Positions 43,315 through 51,457 of a stretch of 64,000 nucleotides of DNA are shown here, piece after piece (the stretch's first letter is position 1; every line of letters starts with the position of its first letter). A model generated the notes under the pieces. It had not been told where the DNA came from and made no database searches. It saw nothing but the letters and a program-made list of their open reading frames with translations. Both the position numbers and the translations under genes were made by a program. The stretch comes from Flammeovirga yaeyamensis (GTDB taxonomy: Bacteria > Bacteroidota > Bacteroidia > Cytophagales > Flammeovirgaceae): contig NZ_CP076132.1 of assembly GCF_018736045.1 (NCBI RefSeq), positions 2,155,501 to 2,219,500 on the forward strand, in the 5' to 3' direction.

Positions 43315-45120
43315 ATGGATAAAAATCAAACAACTGGTTTTCTGATATTATCTGCCATGTTGGTTGCTTACATGTTCTTCTTCCAGCCGGAACCAACAGA
43401 AGAAACTGTGACAAATACAACAGAGCAAGTTGATGGTCAGACAAGCAGTCAAAACAAACAAACAGAAGTAACGCAAACAGTAGTTTCAGATTCAGTTTTA
43501 CAACAACAATATGGTCTGTTCTCTGCTGTGATGAAAGGAGAAGAAAAAGATTTAGTCCTTAGCAATAAAAAAGTTGAAGTTGTTTTTAATTCAAAAGGCG
43601 GTAGAGTAGAAGATGTTTTAATCCTAACTCACCAAACATATGATAAAAAAGATCTTCACTTAGTTAATAAAGATAATTATTCAGTTCAGGAATTCCTTCC
43701 GACAACTTTCGGTAATATCGACCTGAATACTTTATACTATACTCCAGAGCAATCGGGTAATAAAGTAGCCATGGTCGCTAGAGATCCTAATGGTCAGGAA
43801 ATTTTAAGAAGGGTATATACTCTAGAAGACGATCAGTATGTAGTAGGTTACGAGCTAATCTTAGGTACAGCAAAACAATTTGTAACAGGTGATAACATCT
43901 CTTACAAGTGGAACTCTAAGATGATGGCAATTGAGAAGGATATGAAGACTTCTCGTCAGAAAACAACAGTAAACTACTATACTACAGAAGATAAGTTTGA
44001 TTACTTATCGATGGCATCTACTAAAACAGAGGAAGAAGCAATTTCAACTCCTTTGAAGTGGGTATCAGCAAAGCAAAAGTTCTTTAACGTTGGTTTCGTT
44101 ACAGATAAGCAATTTAACGCTGCGAATCTTAAAGAAACAACAGACGAAGCTAGCCTTGATATTGTAAAGACGGCAGACATCTCTTTACAAATTCCTTTGG
44201 CTTCAATGTCAGAAGCAAACTTGAGATATTACTTTGGACCTAATGAGTACCGTGTATGTGAGCAGGTAGCAACAGGATTCGAAGACAATGTATATTTAGG
44301 ATGGTCATGGACGACTCCTTTGTCTAAATACATCTTCATTCCAATCTTTGAATTCTTAGAAGGATTCCAATTAGGTTATGGTTTGATCATCTTTATCATG
44401 GTGGTATTAGTGAAATCAGTACTTTATCCATTAACATTCAACTCTTACAAGTCAATGGCCAAAATGAGGTTATTGAAGCCAGAAATGGATGAGTTGAAAG
44501 AGAAATATGGCGACGACCAAATGAAAGTGCAACAAGAAACAATGGCATTGTACTCTAAAGTAGGAGCAAGCCCACTTTCAGGTTGTATACCAATGATTGC
44601 TCAAATGCCTTTCTTCGTAGCATTATATAACTTCTTCCCTAATGCGATCCAATTAAGAGGTCAAGCATTCTTATGGGCAGACGATTTATCGGCATATGAT
44701 TCGATCTTAGATCTACCATTCAGTATTCCATTCTACGGTGATCACGTATCGTTATTTACTTTATTGTGGGCCATTTCAATGGCAGGTTACACTTACTTCC
44801 AGAACCAGATTCAAGTACAGTCTAACCCACAAATGAAGTACTTCTCGTACATCTCACCAGTCATCTTCTTATTTATCTTTAACAGTTTTGCAGCAGGTTT
44901 AACTTACTACTACTTCGTTTCAAACTGTTTCACTATCATCCAACAATTGGCTTCTAAACGTTTTGTAAACGAAGACAAGATCCGTAAGGTAATGGATGAA
45001 AACAAAAAGAAGAACGCTAACAAAAAAGCAGGTGGTTTTGCAGCTCGTTTAGACAAAGCGATGAAGGAGCAACAAAAAGCACAGCAAGCGGCGAAGAAGA
45101 AAGGGAAGAAAGAAGACTAA
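43315..45120 (+). CDS. yidC: Membrane protein insertase YidC
   Basis: 601 residues. An N-terminal transmembrane helix (TGFLILSAMLVAYMFFF) precedes a long periplasmic beta-sandwich domain (about 50-340), as in Gram-negative YidC. The conserved C-terminal insertase core of five helices follows, with the cytosolic helical hairpin (MAKMRLLKPEMDELKEKYGDD), the hydrophilic-groove segment SPLSGCIPMIAQMPFFVALYNFF and the late helices. The tail is very Lys/Ala rich, which in the family aids ribosome contact. It inserts and folds inner-membrane proteins with or without SecYEG. The stop is followed at once by a very long perfect hairpin. Confidence 0.97.
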   Translation: MDKNQTTGFLILSAMLVAYMFFFQPEPTEETVTNTTEQVDGQTSSQNKQTEVTQTVVSDSVLQQQYGLFSAVMKGEEKDLVLSNKKVEVVFNSKGGRVEDVLILTHQTYDKKDLHLVNKDNYSVQEFLPTTFGNIDLNTLYYTPEQSGNKVAMVARDPNGQEILRRVYTLEDDQYVVGYELILGTAKQFVTGDNISYKWNSKMMAIEKDMKTSRQKTTVNYYTTEDKFDYLSMASTKTEEEAISTPLKWVSAKQKFFNVGFVTDKQFNAANLKETTDEASLDIVKTADISLQIPLASMSEANLRYYFGPNEYRVCEQVATGFEDNVYLGWSWTTPLSKYIFIPIFEFLEGFQLGYGLIIFIMVVLVKSVLYPLTFNSYKSMAKMRLLKPEMDELKEKYGDDQMKVQQETMALYSKVGASPLSGCIPMIAQMPFFVALYNFFPNAIQLRGQAFLWADDLSAYDSILDLPFSIPFYGDHVSLFTLLWAISMAGYTYFQNQIQVQSNPQMKYFSYISPVIFLFIFNSFAAGLTYYYFVSNCFTIIQQLASKRFVNEDKIRKVMDENKKKNANKKAGGFAARLDKAMKEQQKAQQAAKKKGKKED

Positions 45121-45123
45121 GGG

Positions 45124-45186
45124 TTTTCATCTAACAAAAAAGGGCTGTTTCGTATAACGAAACAGCCCTTTTTTGTTAGATGAAAA
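45124..45186. terminator. 30-bp perfect hairpin after yidC
   Basis: Left arm 45124-45153 and right arm 45157-45186 are exact reverse complements over 30 positions around a 3-nt ATA apex. The core AAAAAAGGGCTGTTTCGT and its partner make a classic terminator with U tract on both strands. The arms extend far beyond what termination needs. Confidence 0.9.
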
Positions 45187-45204
45187 AATTAAAAATGAAA
45201 AGTT

Positions 45205-45311
45205 AAAAATGAAAAACGTAGTTAGTTAAAATAACGCAAGAACTCTCGCCCTTAGTATTTCAATGGGCGAGAGTTCTTGCGTTAGAGCAACATTTCACGT
45301 TTTTCATTTTT
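45205..45311. repeat. Nested inverted repeat element
   Basis: Outer arms AAAAATGAAAAACGT (45205-45219) and their exact complement (45297-45311) enclose a 20-bp perfect inner stem (45232-45251 with 45265-45284, starting TAACGCAAGAACTC) and a 13-nt loop. Similar AT-rich words (AATTAAAAATGAAAA) recur just outside both ends. No ORF is present. Confidence 0.8.
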
Positions 45312-45330
45312 CTTAATTTTTCATTTAAAA

Positions 45331-45362
45331 AACAAAACCCATTGTTCCTTAAAACAATGGGT
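45331..45362 (-). terminator. Terminator of the 45394 gene
   Basis: On the minus strand a perfect 10-bp stem (ACCCATTGTT arms at 45337-45346 and 45353-45362) is followed by TTTTGTTTTTT. It lies about 30 nt past the stop codon. Confidence 0.8.
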
Positions 45363-45393
45363 CATAAAATATCTTTTAGCAAGCACCAAAGAA

Positions 45394-45666
45394 TCACTTC
45401 TGACTAGTTAATTCTTTATAGTCGATGCTTCTTTCTTTAATTTGCTTATATACTTCTTGATTCTCTTCGAAGATTTGGAACTTATTGTGCGAGAAGTCAA
45501 ATACATAATAATCTATTCCGCCTAATGCACCTAGTAATAAGATCATTGATGCGTAACCTTTAACTGGGGATAAGTACTGTAAGAAAGAACGGTATAGTCT
45601 GATAAAGATCGCTACATTAGAAACGATCAAGTATGCAAAAAGTAAAAAGTTAAAAAACCAAATCAT
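45394..45666 (-). CDS. Small hypothetical membrane protein
   Basis: 90 residues with two hydrophobic helices (FFNFLLFAYLIVSNVAIFI, about 4-22; MILLLGALGGIDYYVF, about 41-56) and a charged C-terminal tail (IFEENQEVYKQIKERSIDYKELTSQK). Not recognised. It has its own clear terminator, which supports a real gene. The next gene on this strand starts upstream at 46330, with a terminator between, so it is probably transcribed alone. Confidence 0.6.
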   Translation of the reverse strand: MIWFFNFLLFAYLIVSNVAIFIRLYRSFLQYLSPVKGYASMILLLGALGGIDYYVFDFSHNKFQIFEENQEVYKQIKERSIDYKELTSQK

Positions 45667-45883
45667 AATGTTGTTATGTGTGTAATAAAATGCAAAAATT
45701 AAAAATTAAGTTGCTTTTCATTACGAGTTGTCACTTAAAAAGTTGAATTTCAATTATTTACCAATGTAAGTTTGAATTTGAAATCTGTTAATAGTATTTC
45801 TTATTTCTTAAAATTATTACAGGTAGTTCATCGAATATTTATATTTCACTTCTATAACGCTCATAAAATGGGCATTATTGTAC

Positions 45884-45918
45884 AAAAATACCTTTCTTTT
45901 TTTGAGAAAGGTATTTTT
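45884..45918 (-). terminator. Terminator after the SiaC-like gene
   Basis: A 14-bp perfect stem (AAAAATACCTTTCT at 45884-45897 with 45905-45918) surrounds a T-rich loop, about 30 nt past the stop at 45950. The remaining DNA to 45667 is AT-rich and shows no gene. Confidence 0.75.
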
Positions 45919-45949
45919 GATTATTTTTTAATTTTTTTTAAGTAAAAAA

Positions 45950-46330
45950 TTAATAAGCGATCAAGTTGATGTTCTTCCAGCCAGAATCAGAAATAAAATC
46001 TTCGCCTGTTTCTAACATGTCTTCATCGTCTTTTTTATAGTACCAATTGACTATTGCTTTACCTTTGCCGGTTTCTTCGTATGCTTGAAGCATTTCAATA
46101 ATTCTGAAGAAACTTTTAGAAGATGCCGTATTAAAATAGGTCATTTTGTAGTTAAGCGTGATATCAAGACCTGATACCTTTAAGTAGTTTTCTACCCAAT
46201 TAAATAATGGTTCAAAAAATTCAGCAGTATATTCATGATATGATTGACCACTTACTTCCAAAAGACCTTTCGCTGGATCAAAGTTTACTTCTGGAACGAA
46301 TTCTTTCTTTTTAATAAATAGTTTTTCCAC
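45950..46330 (-). CDS. SiaC-family regulatory phosphoprotein (DUF1987)
   Basis: 126 residues. Matches the DUF1987/SiaC pattern from end to end: VPEVNFDPAKGLLEVSGQSYHEYTAEFFEPLFNWVENYL, then YFNTASSKSF and NWYYKKDDEDMLETGEDF. In Pseudomonas SiaC the phosphorylated residue is a Thr in the equivalent NTSSSK motif; Thr68 is the counterpart here. SiaC binds the diguanylate cyclase SiaD and is controlled by the SiaB kinase and SiaA phosphatase. None of those partners is in this window, so the client is unknown. It has its own terminator. Confidence 0.87.
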   Translation of the reverse strand: MEKLFIKKKEFVPEVNFDPAKGLLEVSGQSYHEYTAEFFEPLFNWVENYLKVSGLDITLNYKMTYFNTASSKSFFRIIEMLQAYEETGKGKAIVNWYYKKDDEDMLETGEDFISDSGWKNINLIAY

Positions 46331-46425
46331 GAGTCGTTATTTTCTCAGTTAATAATAAAACTATGGTTTATAATTACGTTTACCCTTAATTGTTTTTACC
46401 TTAGTTCCTTTTAATTATAGTACGA

Positions 46426-47082
46426 TTATTTACCGTGTTCTTGTTGATACTTGCCTACAAGAAGGGCCATAAGTATTGCCATATAAAATTGCCCTACCAT
46501 TGCAAAAATTACAGTAAAGGCTTTTACCTCATCCGCTACAGGAGAAATATCTCCAAAACCTACTGTAGTTAGTGTAACAAAACTAAAATATATTAGATCA
46601 GAAACTTGCACAGGTTGTGAAAAAGCTTGACCATCAAAAAGTATGTCACACACTTTAAAAAGTATAAAGGCAATTACTCCTATTTGAATATACCCGGCTA
46701 TTGCCCCTAATATGGTATTCATATTTACCTTTTTGGAGTTCCATACATCAAGTAATAAAATTCTTAAAAAGAATATGAAATAAATAAGCAAGGTTAACCA
46801 ACTTAGTATACTAGCATTGTCATTTTCTGTGCCAACTGTTGCACTTTTTCCAAAAATTAGAGAAAATGTGATGAAAGTAAGTATTTTACTCGCTGTTTTC
46901 GTTTTTCTAATAAAATTGAAAATAGCAAAGATCAAGATGATTAGAGATACATCACTAAACTCATCTGAAAGACTTAATGATTGAAAAATGACAGGAGCCC
47001 ATAAAACGAGAATATAGGCAATTAATAAAAGTATATATCTTAATTCTTGAAGTTTATCGTAAACCGTTTGGTTGAAGACCAT
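46426..47082 (-). CDS. Potassium-channel-like membrane protein
   Basis: 218 residues, almost entirely membrane-embedded, with about six hydrophobic helices. The pore loop and selectivity filter read FSFVTLTTVGFGDISPV (about residues 165-181), with the TVGFGD signature of K+ channels. The following helix (FTVIFAMVGQFYMAILMALLVGKY) ends the protein; there is no RCK or cyclic-nucleotide domain. The first four helices do not show an evident Arg-rich voltage sensor. It starts 4 nt after the acpH gene stop, so it is the third gene of the WYL-acpH-channel operon. Confidence 0.85.
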   Translation of the reverse strand: MVFNQTVYDKLQELRYILLLIAYILVLWAPVIFQSLSLSDEFSDVSLIILIFAIFNFIRKTKTASKILTFITFSLIFGKSATVGTENDNASILSWLTLLIYFIFFLRILLLDVWNSKKVNMNTILGAIAGYIQIGVIAFILFKVCDILFDGQAFSQPVQVSDLIYFSFVTLTTVGFGDISPVADEVKAFTVIFAMVGQFYMAILMALLVGKYQQEHGK

Positions 47083-47086
47083 AATA

Positions 47087-47668
47087 TTAAAGTCGGTGTT
47101 GTTGACTGAAAGTTACTAAGTCTGGAAAGAATTTAAAAAATTGTGACTGATAAAATTCATAATCTTTTTCCAGCCATTGGACAGCATTTGATAATTCCAC
47201 TCGATTTTTTATTCGACGTTGCATGCCGTTAAAAACCCGCTGCATTCCATACATTTTTGCATAAACATTGAGCCAATCATAATCCTTCATGAAAGGGTAG
47301 ATGTCTAATGCTTTTTGCGGAACCCAATCTTCTTTCCAATAATTATGGGTGTAAAAATTATCTGCAAATGTAGAAAGTGCTAGGTGAGGTTCAAACTCAT
47401 TCCAGTGTTTGGCCAGAAAATGATCATAATAAATATCGACAACAATTAAGGAATACCTTCCAGCCACAGGTTTCAGGTGATTTTGAATTTCCTTAGTGAC
47501 CTCATGATTGTCTGTATACTCATCAATTAATCGATGCAACTGCACACCTTTTCCTACTTTCTGAGGTAAGTGCGATAAATTCTTGCCTTTGACAAAATCA
47601 CCCAGAAAGTTGCCAAACATTTCTTCATGATCATCTCTTGATAAATATAGGTGTGCTAAATAATTCAA
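47087..47668 (-). CDS. acpH: Acyl carrier protein phosphodiesterase (AcpH-like)
   Basis: 193 residues. The N-terminal motif MNYLAHLYLSRDDHEEMFGNFLGDFVKG and the later VQLHRLIDEYTDNHEV, VVDIYYDHFLAKHW and QRVFNGMQRR blocks are those of the AcpH/DUF479 family. These HD-like metal enzymes remove the 4'-phosphopantetheine arm from acyl carrier protein; candidate metal ligands are His6, Asp25 and the His/Asp of HRLIDEY and YYDHF. It overlaps the upstream WYL regulator by 4 nt (ATGA type) and is followed after 4 nt by the channel gene, so the three form one operon. Confidence 0.88.
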   Translation of the reverse strand: MNYLAHLYLSRDDHEEMFGNFLGDFVKGKNLSHLPQKVGKGVQLHRLIDEYTDNHEVTKEIQNHLKPVAGRYSLIVVDIYYDHFLAKHWNEFEPHLALSTFADNFYTHNYWKEDWVPQKALDIYPFMKDYDWLNVYAKMYGMQRVFNGMQRRIKNRVELSNAVQWLEKDYEFYQSQFFKFFPDLVTFSQQHRL

Positions 47669-48675
47669 TACTTCTGTGCTAATTGTTTGATTTCCTCCCC
47701 AATTTTTTTGCGAAGGCTAAAAGGTGATAGAACTTCAATTTGATTTCCCCAGCTTAATATAATCGATCTCAATTCGTTATTATCGACTAATTTTAATCGA
47801 ATTTCAACCCCATCCTTATCTTCTCTAATGATCTCTTGGGAATCATGAATCTTACTTGTTTTAATATAATTGGCAGCAATCGGACTCAATAATAAACGTA
47901 TTTCTTGAGGTTTTCCTTTTAGTGTAACACCAATGCAATTTTTAAAATAAGCTTCTCTATCAAAGTTAACATTGTGATGCTCGTAAGAGAACGTTTTATC
48001 TGATAATATCTCGATGTTTTTAATTCGGTCAATACCTAAAGTTCTAATACCTTCTCTGTTCTCTGCATATCCAGTAATGTACCACAGTCCCTTAAATTCT
48101 TTGATTAGATAAGGGTGGAAATCATAGTTCTCGACCTCATCTACATCAAATTTTTGATAATGAATACGGATGACCTCATGATTTTTCGTCGAATTGATAA
48201 GGGAAGAAAATAGCTCGTTTCCTTTTGAATAAATCGACTTTTCTAGTTGTATAAAATTATCAAACTGCTTTTGTTGTCCATCATTAAATTTCTTAGTGAT
48301 GTCCAATCCATCCAATACTTTGTCCACAGCATCAGAAAAATTACTTAAAACAGGAAGGGCCTTAAACTCGTAGAGAAAAGTTTCCACAAAGTTTAGAGCA
48401 TCTAAATGTTCTTCAGTAAGATGATGTACGCCTAATAATTTATAATTGGGGTCGCTATAAAAATAGCCGTCATTTTTCTTGGAGTATTTAATAGGGGCAT
48501 CAAATTCTTGCCTTAAAGCCTGTAAGTCTTTTTCTATGGTTGAAGGCGAATTGACACCAAATTCATCTCTGCATTTATCAAGTAAATACATTTTTGATGG
48601 GTAAGGATTCTGTTTATTTCGAATACAGCGATCTATTAATAGATATCTTAAAAAAGAAAGTTTACTACTTTTCAT
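47665..48675 (-). CDS. WYL-domain transcriptional regulator
   Basis: 336 residues. The N-terminal winged helix-turn-helix (SFLRYLLIDRCIRN...DKCRDEFGVNSPSTIEKDLQALRQEF) is followed by a WYL domain (EVIRIHYQKFDVDEVENYDFHPYLIKEFKGLWYITGYAENREGIRTLGIDRIKNIE, about 165-225) and the WCX C-terminal extension. WYL regulators sense nucleic acids or nucleotides and often control stress or defence genes. It heads the operon with acpH and a channel gene. A dyad region upstream (48722-48759) could be its own operator. Confidence 0.9.
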   Translation of the reverse strand: MKSSKLSFLRYLLIDRCIRNKQNPYPSKMYLLDKCRDEFGVNSPSTIEKDLQALRQEFDAPIKYSKKNDGYFYSDPNYKLLGVHHLTEEHLDALNFVETFLYEFKALPVLSNFSDAVDKVLDGLDITKKFNDGQQKQFDNFIQLEKSIYSKGNELFSSLINSTKNHEVIRIHYQKFDVDEVENYDFHPYLIKEFKGLWYITGYAENREGIRTLGIDRIKNIEILSDKTFSYEHHNVNFDREAYFKNCIGVTLKGKPQEIRLLLSPIAANYIKTSKIHDSQEIIREDKDGVEIRLKLVDNNELRSIILSWGNQIEVLSPFSLRKKIGEEIKQLAQKY

Positions 48676-48721
48676 CTAATCACTTTTTTTGAATGCTTCA
48701 TTAAAGTTACCAAGAAAAATG

Positions 48722-48759
48722 ATTTATCTTGCGTTAAACAATTGTTTATTTTGATAAAT
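48722..48759. promoter_or_regulatory. Dyad in the WYL / radical SAM divergent region
   Basis: A perfect palindrome AAACAATTGTTT (48736-48747) is flanked almost symmetrically by ATTTATC (48722-48728) and GATAAAT (48753-48759). It lies 47 nt upstream of the WYL gene start. Confidence 0.55.
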
Positions 48760-48851
48760 ATTGGTTGACATTTACGCTGTTTGGCGAAAGATCTTTAGGC
48801 CTAAAAACAAAATGAATAAACAAATTGATTTTTTGAGGAATAATAAGTGAA

Positions 48852-49847
48852 ATGCAGAAACTCTCACTAAAAAAACTATATAACGCAGGCTTAATTTTTT
48901 TAAGTTATCAAATGTCGAAGCAATTAGGCAAGCCAATTCATTGGGGTAACCCAATAAGTATTGCTATCGAACCGACTACTTCCTGTAACCTTAGATGTCC
49001 CGAATGTCCGAGTGGTCTTCGTTCGTTTACTCGACCAACAGGAATGTTGTCTGAAGATCTATTTACGAAAGTAATCGATGAATTAAAAGACACCCTCATG
49101 AACCTCACGTTCTATTTTCAAGGAGAACCTTATTTAAATAAGAACTTTTTGAATATGGTGAAGATAGCTTCTGAAAGAAAAGTATTTACATCTACGTCTA
49201 CCAATGCTCATTACCTAAATGAAGAAATGTCGGTAAAAACGGTAGCATCGGGTTTGGATCGTTTGATTGTCTCATTGGATGGTACCACCCAAGAAACTTA
49301 TGAGAATTATAGAATAGGCGGCGATATCAATAAAGTGATTTTGGGAATTAAGAATGTGGTGGATGCTAAGAAGCAGCTCAATTCGTCTACACCTAAAATA
49401 GTGATACAATTCCTCGTGGTGCGACCTAATGAACATCAAATAGAGGAGGCGAAGCAATTGGCTAAAGAACTTGAGGTGGACGATATTCAGTTCAAAACAG
49501 CCCAAATCTATGATTATGAAAATGGATCGCCTTTAATTCCATCACTCGATCAATATTCTAGATATCAGAAAACTAAAGAAGGGAAGTATAAATTTAAAGG
49601 AAAATGGGAGCGACATTGTTGGAGGTTATGGAATTCTGCAGTGATTACTTGGGATGGAAAAGTAGTGCCCTGTTGTTTTGATAAAGATGCTAAATACGTT
49701 CTTGGTACTATAAAAAATGACTATATTGGCTTTAGAAAAATATGGAGAAGTCAATCTTATATCAATTTTAGAAAACAGATTTTGAAGGGAAGGGAAAACA
49801 TTGATATATGTAAAAACTGTACAGAGGGATTGACAATTTATAATTGA
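48852..49847 (+). CDS. Radical SAM / SPASM protein
   Basis: 331 residues. The radical SAM cluster motif is Cys45-x3-Cys49-x2-Cys52 (SCNLRCPECPSG). It is followed by the SAM-binding strands (LTFYFQGEPYLN; RLIVSLDGTTQETYENYRIGG) and a C-terminal SPASM-type region with the cysteine sets WDGKVVPCCFD and DICKNCTEG. Such enzymes often modify peptides or act in cofactor and lipid pathways. No precursor peptide gene is seen next to it, so the substrate is unknown. It is divergent from the WYL operon and followed, 68 nt downstream, by the ATPase-domain gene. Confidence 0.88.
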   Translation: MQKLSLKKLYNAGLIFLSYQMSKQLGKPIHWGNPISIAIEPTTSCNLRCPECPSGLRSFTRPTGMLSEDLFTKVIDELKDTLMNLTFYFQGEPYLNKNFLNMVKIASERKVFTSTSTNAHYLNEEMSVKTVASGLDRLIVSLDGTTQETYENYRIGGDINKVILGIKNVVDAKKQLNSSTPKIVIQFLVVRPNEHQIEEAKQLAKELEVDDIQFKTAQIYDYENGSPLIPSLDQYSRYQKTKEGKYKFKGKWERHCWRLWNSAVITWDGKVVPCCFDKDAKYVLGTIKNDYIGFRKIWRSQSYINFRKQILKGRENIDICKNCTEGLTIYN

Positions 49848-49921
49848 TTTTTTTGAGCGGCATCAAATAATATTTACTTTTTGATGTTCTATAATTAGAA
49901 ACCAACATAACTTAATTGACA

Positions 49922-50806
49922 GTGAAGAACTTTTTGCATAAAACTCTTTTTATAGCATCATTTTTCTTGGTCACTTCTAACGCCAATGCACAAAATGAGT
50001 TAGGACTTCAAGCCTACGAACAAGAACGTTTGATATGGATTGCAGCCGTTATTTTCTTATTCACTCTTTGTGTTTCTATTGATGTTTTAAGGAGGCGTCA
50101 GCAGAAAAGAGGGCGAAAGTCTTACAATGCTCAAAAAGAAAAGATCAATTTTCTAGAGGATAAGATCAAAGAGCTGGAGGAAATGCAAACCAAGCCTTCA
50201 AGAATTAATAAGCCTAAAATTCAGGAAGAGATTGTAGAAATGTCTGGGGAGAATCTTCCTCAACAAACTTTCACTTCAGAAGAACATCATGATGAAGAAT
50301 ACACTTCTTCTCGATTAAAAGGGGTGCATGGAGATTCCTTAAGAGTAGTTGAGAACGATGATGTAGGTGAATTAACGATGGTTTCGACACATAACTTCGG
50401 TAAACTAAAAGAAATTCAGCCTAAAGAATTTATGGAGGAATTGATCGAAGAAGTGAAGGATAAATTACCAGATAACGTCAGTATTGATGCTCAAATTGGT
50501 GGTGCTCCAAAAGTGAAAATTAATCCGAATTCTTTTACAAAAGCAATTAACGCTTTAATTCGTTGTTCAGCACATACCATAGAGGGGAACGGTAAAATCA
50601 CTATCTCTTTGTATGCCTCTTTAGGGGAAGCACAGATTTCAATCTCAGATAACGGTAGAGGTTGGGGATTCGACGGTCAGTCATCTGAAGATATCAAAAC
50701 ACTAGATTTAGCTAAGAAGATTTTAAAGGCGCAAAATGCTAGTTTCGATATGAATGCTCAACAAGGTAAGGGTACCGAAATGGTCATTTCAATATCAAAT
50801 AAGTAG
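49922..50806 (+). CDS. Membrane protein with histidine-kinase-like ATPase domain
   Basis: 294 residues from GTG 49922; a TTG at 49916 would add two. A signal-peptide-like N-terminus (MKNFLHKTLFIASFF...NANA), one transmembrane helix (about 38-56, LIWIAAVIFLFTLCVSIDVL), a basic stretch and a coiled coil (INFLEDKIKELEEM) lead to a C-terminal HATPase_c domain (about 185-294): NSFTKAINALIRC (N box), ISDNGRGWGF (G1), and QQGKGTEMVIS (G2). No phospho-acceptor histidine box is recognisable before the ATPase domain. It may therefore be an ATP-binding regulator or a degenerate kinase rather than a working autokinase. No cognate response regulator adjoins it. Confidence 0.8.
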   Translation: MKNFLHKTLFIASFFLVTSNANAQNELGLQAYEQERLIWIAAVIFLFTLCVSIDVLRRRQQKRGRKSYNAQKEKINFLEDKIKELEEMQTKPSRINKPKIQEEIVEMSGENLPQQTFTSEEHHDEEYTSSRLKGVHGDSLRVVENDDVGELTMVSTHNFGKLKEIQPKEFMEELIEEVKDKLPDNVSIDAQIGGAPKVKINPNSFTKAINALIRCSAHTIEGNGKITISLYASLGEAQISISDNGRGWGFDGQSSEDIKTLDLAKKILKAQNASFDMNAQQGKGTEMVISISNK

Positions 50807-50830
50807 AAGTATAAAAATATAACATAGTAT

Positions 50831-50857
50831 GGACGTTGCAGCGCAACGTCCTTTTTT
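50831..50857. terminator. Terminator between ATPase-domain gene and 50862 gene
   Basis: A 9-bp perfect stem GGACGTTGC (50831-50839) / GCAACGTCC (50843-50851) has a 3-nt loop and a TTTTTT tail on the plus strand. It lies between convergent genes. Confidence 0.85.
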
Positions 50858-50861
50858 ATTT

Positions 50862-51281
50862 TTAAACTAATTCTTCTTCCAAAACATTTGCCCATGTCTG
50901 CATATATTCAGCAGCATCTTCACGGTTTCCTTTTTGCAAATACCTAAATCCGCCAGGCAAAGCTTTTAATATCTTTTTGTTTGATAGATACTCCAAATGT
51001 GGGATATCATCTACCTCCAAACCTATATCGAGTAGTGTGTCAATCATATTGTCGACAGGCATGCCGCTAGCAGGGCAATAGTCATTGGCAAATTCACTCC
51101 ATTCATCCAATTTCTGACGTTGTGCTGTTTGGTAAATATCTTTAGAGTTCATTGGAGTGATTGCTTGAACAAGGTGACCACAATTACATTTTCCAGGATG
51201 CCCCCACATGTAATCCCCCGAAGTAATATTCTCTGCGGCCTCTCTTAATTTATTGATAAGTAGCTGATTCGATTTTGCCAT
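50862..51281 (-). CDS. Conserved-looking hypothetical protein
   Basis: 139 residues, soluble, not assigned. A His/Cys cluster (MWGHPGKCNCGHLVQAI, residues about 25-41) with a further Cys (NDYCPASGMPVDN) could hold a metal. The rest is helical and acidic, ending WANVLEEELV. It is a stand-alone gene with a convergent terminator. A perfect dyad ATTCAACA-TT-TGTTGAAT lies 30 nt before its start. The same half-site occurs ahead of the carotenoid operon, so the two might share a regulator. Confidence 0.7.
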   Translation of the reverse strand: MAKSNQLLINKLREAAENITSGDYMWGHPGKCNCGHLVQAITPMNSKDIYQTAQRQKLDEWSEFANDYCPASGMPVDNMIDTLLDIGLEVDDIPHLEYLSNKKILKALPGGFRYLQKGNREDAAEYMQTWANVLEEELV

Positions 51282-51311
51282 AATTTACATTGATAAGTTA
51301 GATCTACATAT

Positions 51312-51329
51312 ATTCAACATTTGTTGAAT
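51312..51329. promoter_or_regulatory. Perfect dyad upstream of the 50862 gene
   Basis: ATTCAACATTTGTTGAAT: 8-bp perfect arms with a 2-nt centre, about 30 nt upstream of the start codon at 51281. A 14-nt word inside and beside it, ACATTTGTTGAATG, recurs exactly at 58174-58187. Confidence 0.6.
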
Positions 51330-51404
51330 GAGAAGGTTTTATCAAAATATCATTTTTTTTGATAAAAATTGAGGTAGATGTTTATTTATCAAAGTGTTAT
51401 GTAT

Positions 51405-51436
51405 GAAAAAAGGAGCCTTTTTAATAAAGACTCCTT
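51405..51436 (-). terminator. fabH terminator
   Basis: Read on the minus strand, an 11-position stem (AAGGAGTCTTT with AAAGGCTCCTT, one G-T pair) and a short loop are followed by a T run. Confidence 0.8.
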
Positions 51437-51457
51437 CGTATATATATCGTTAAAGTA

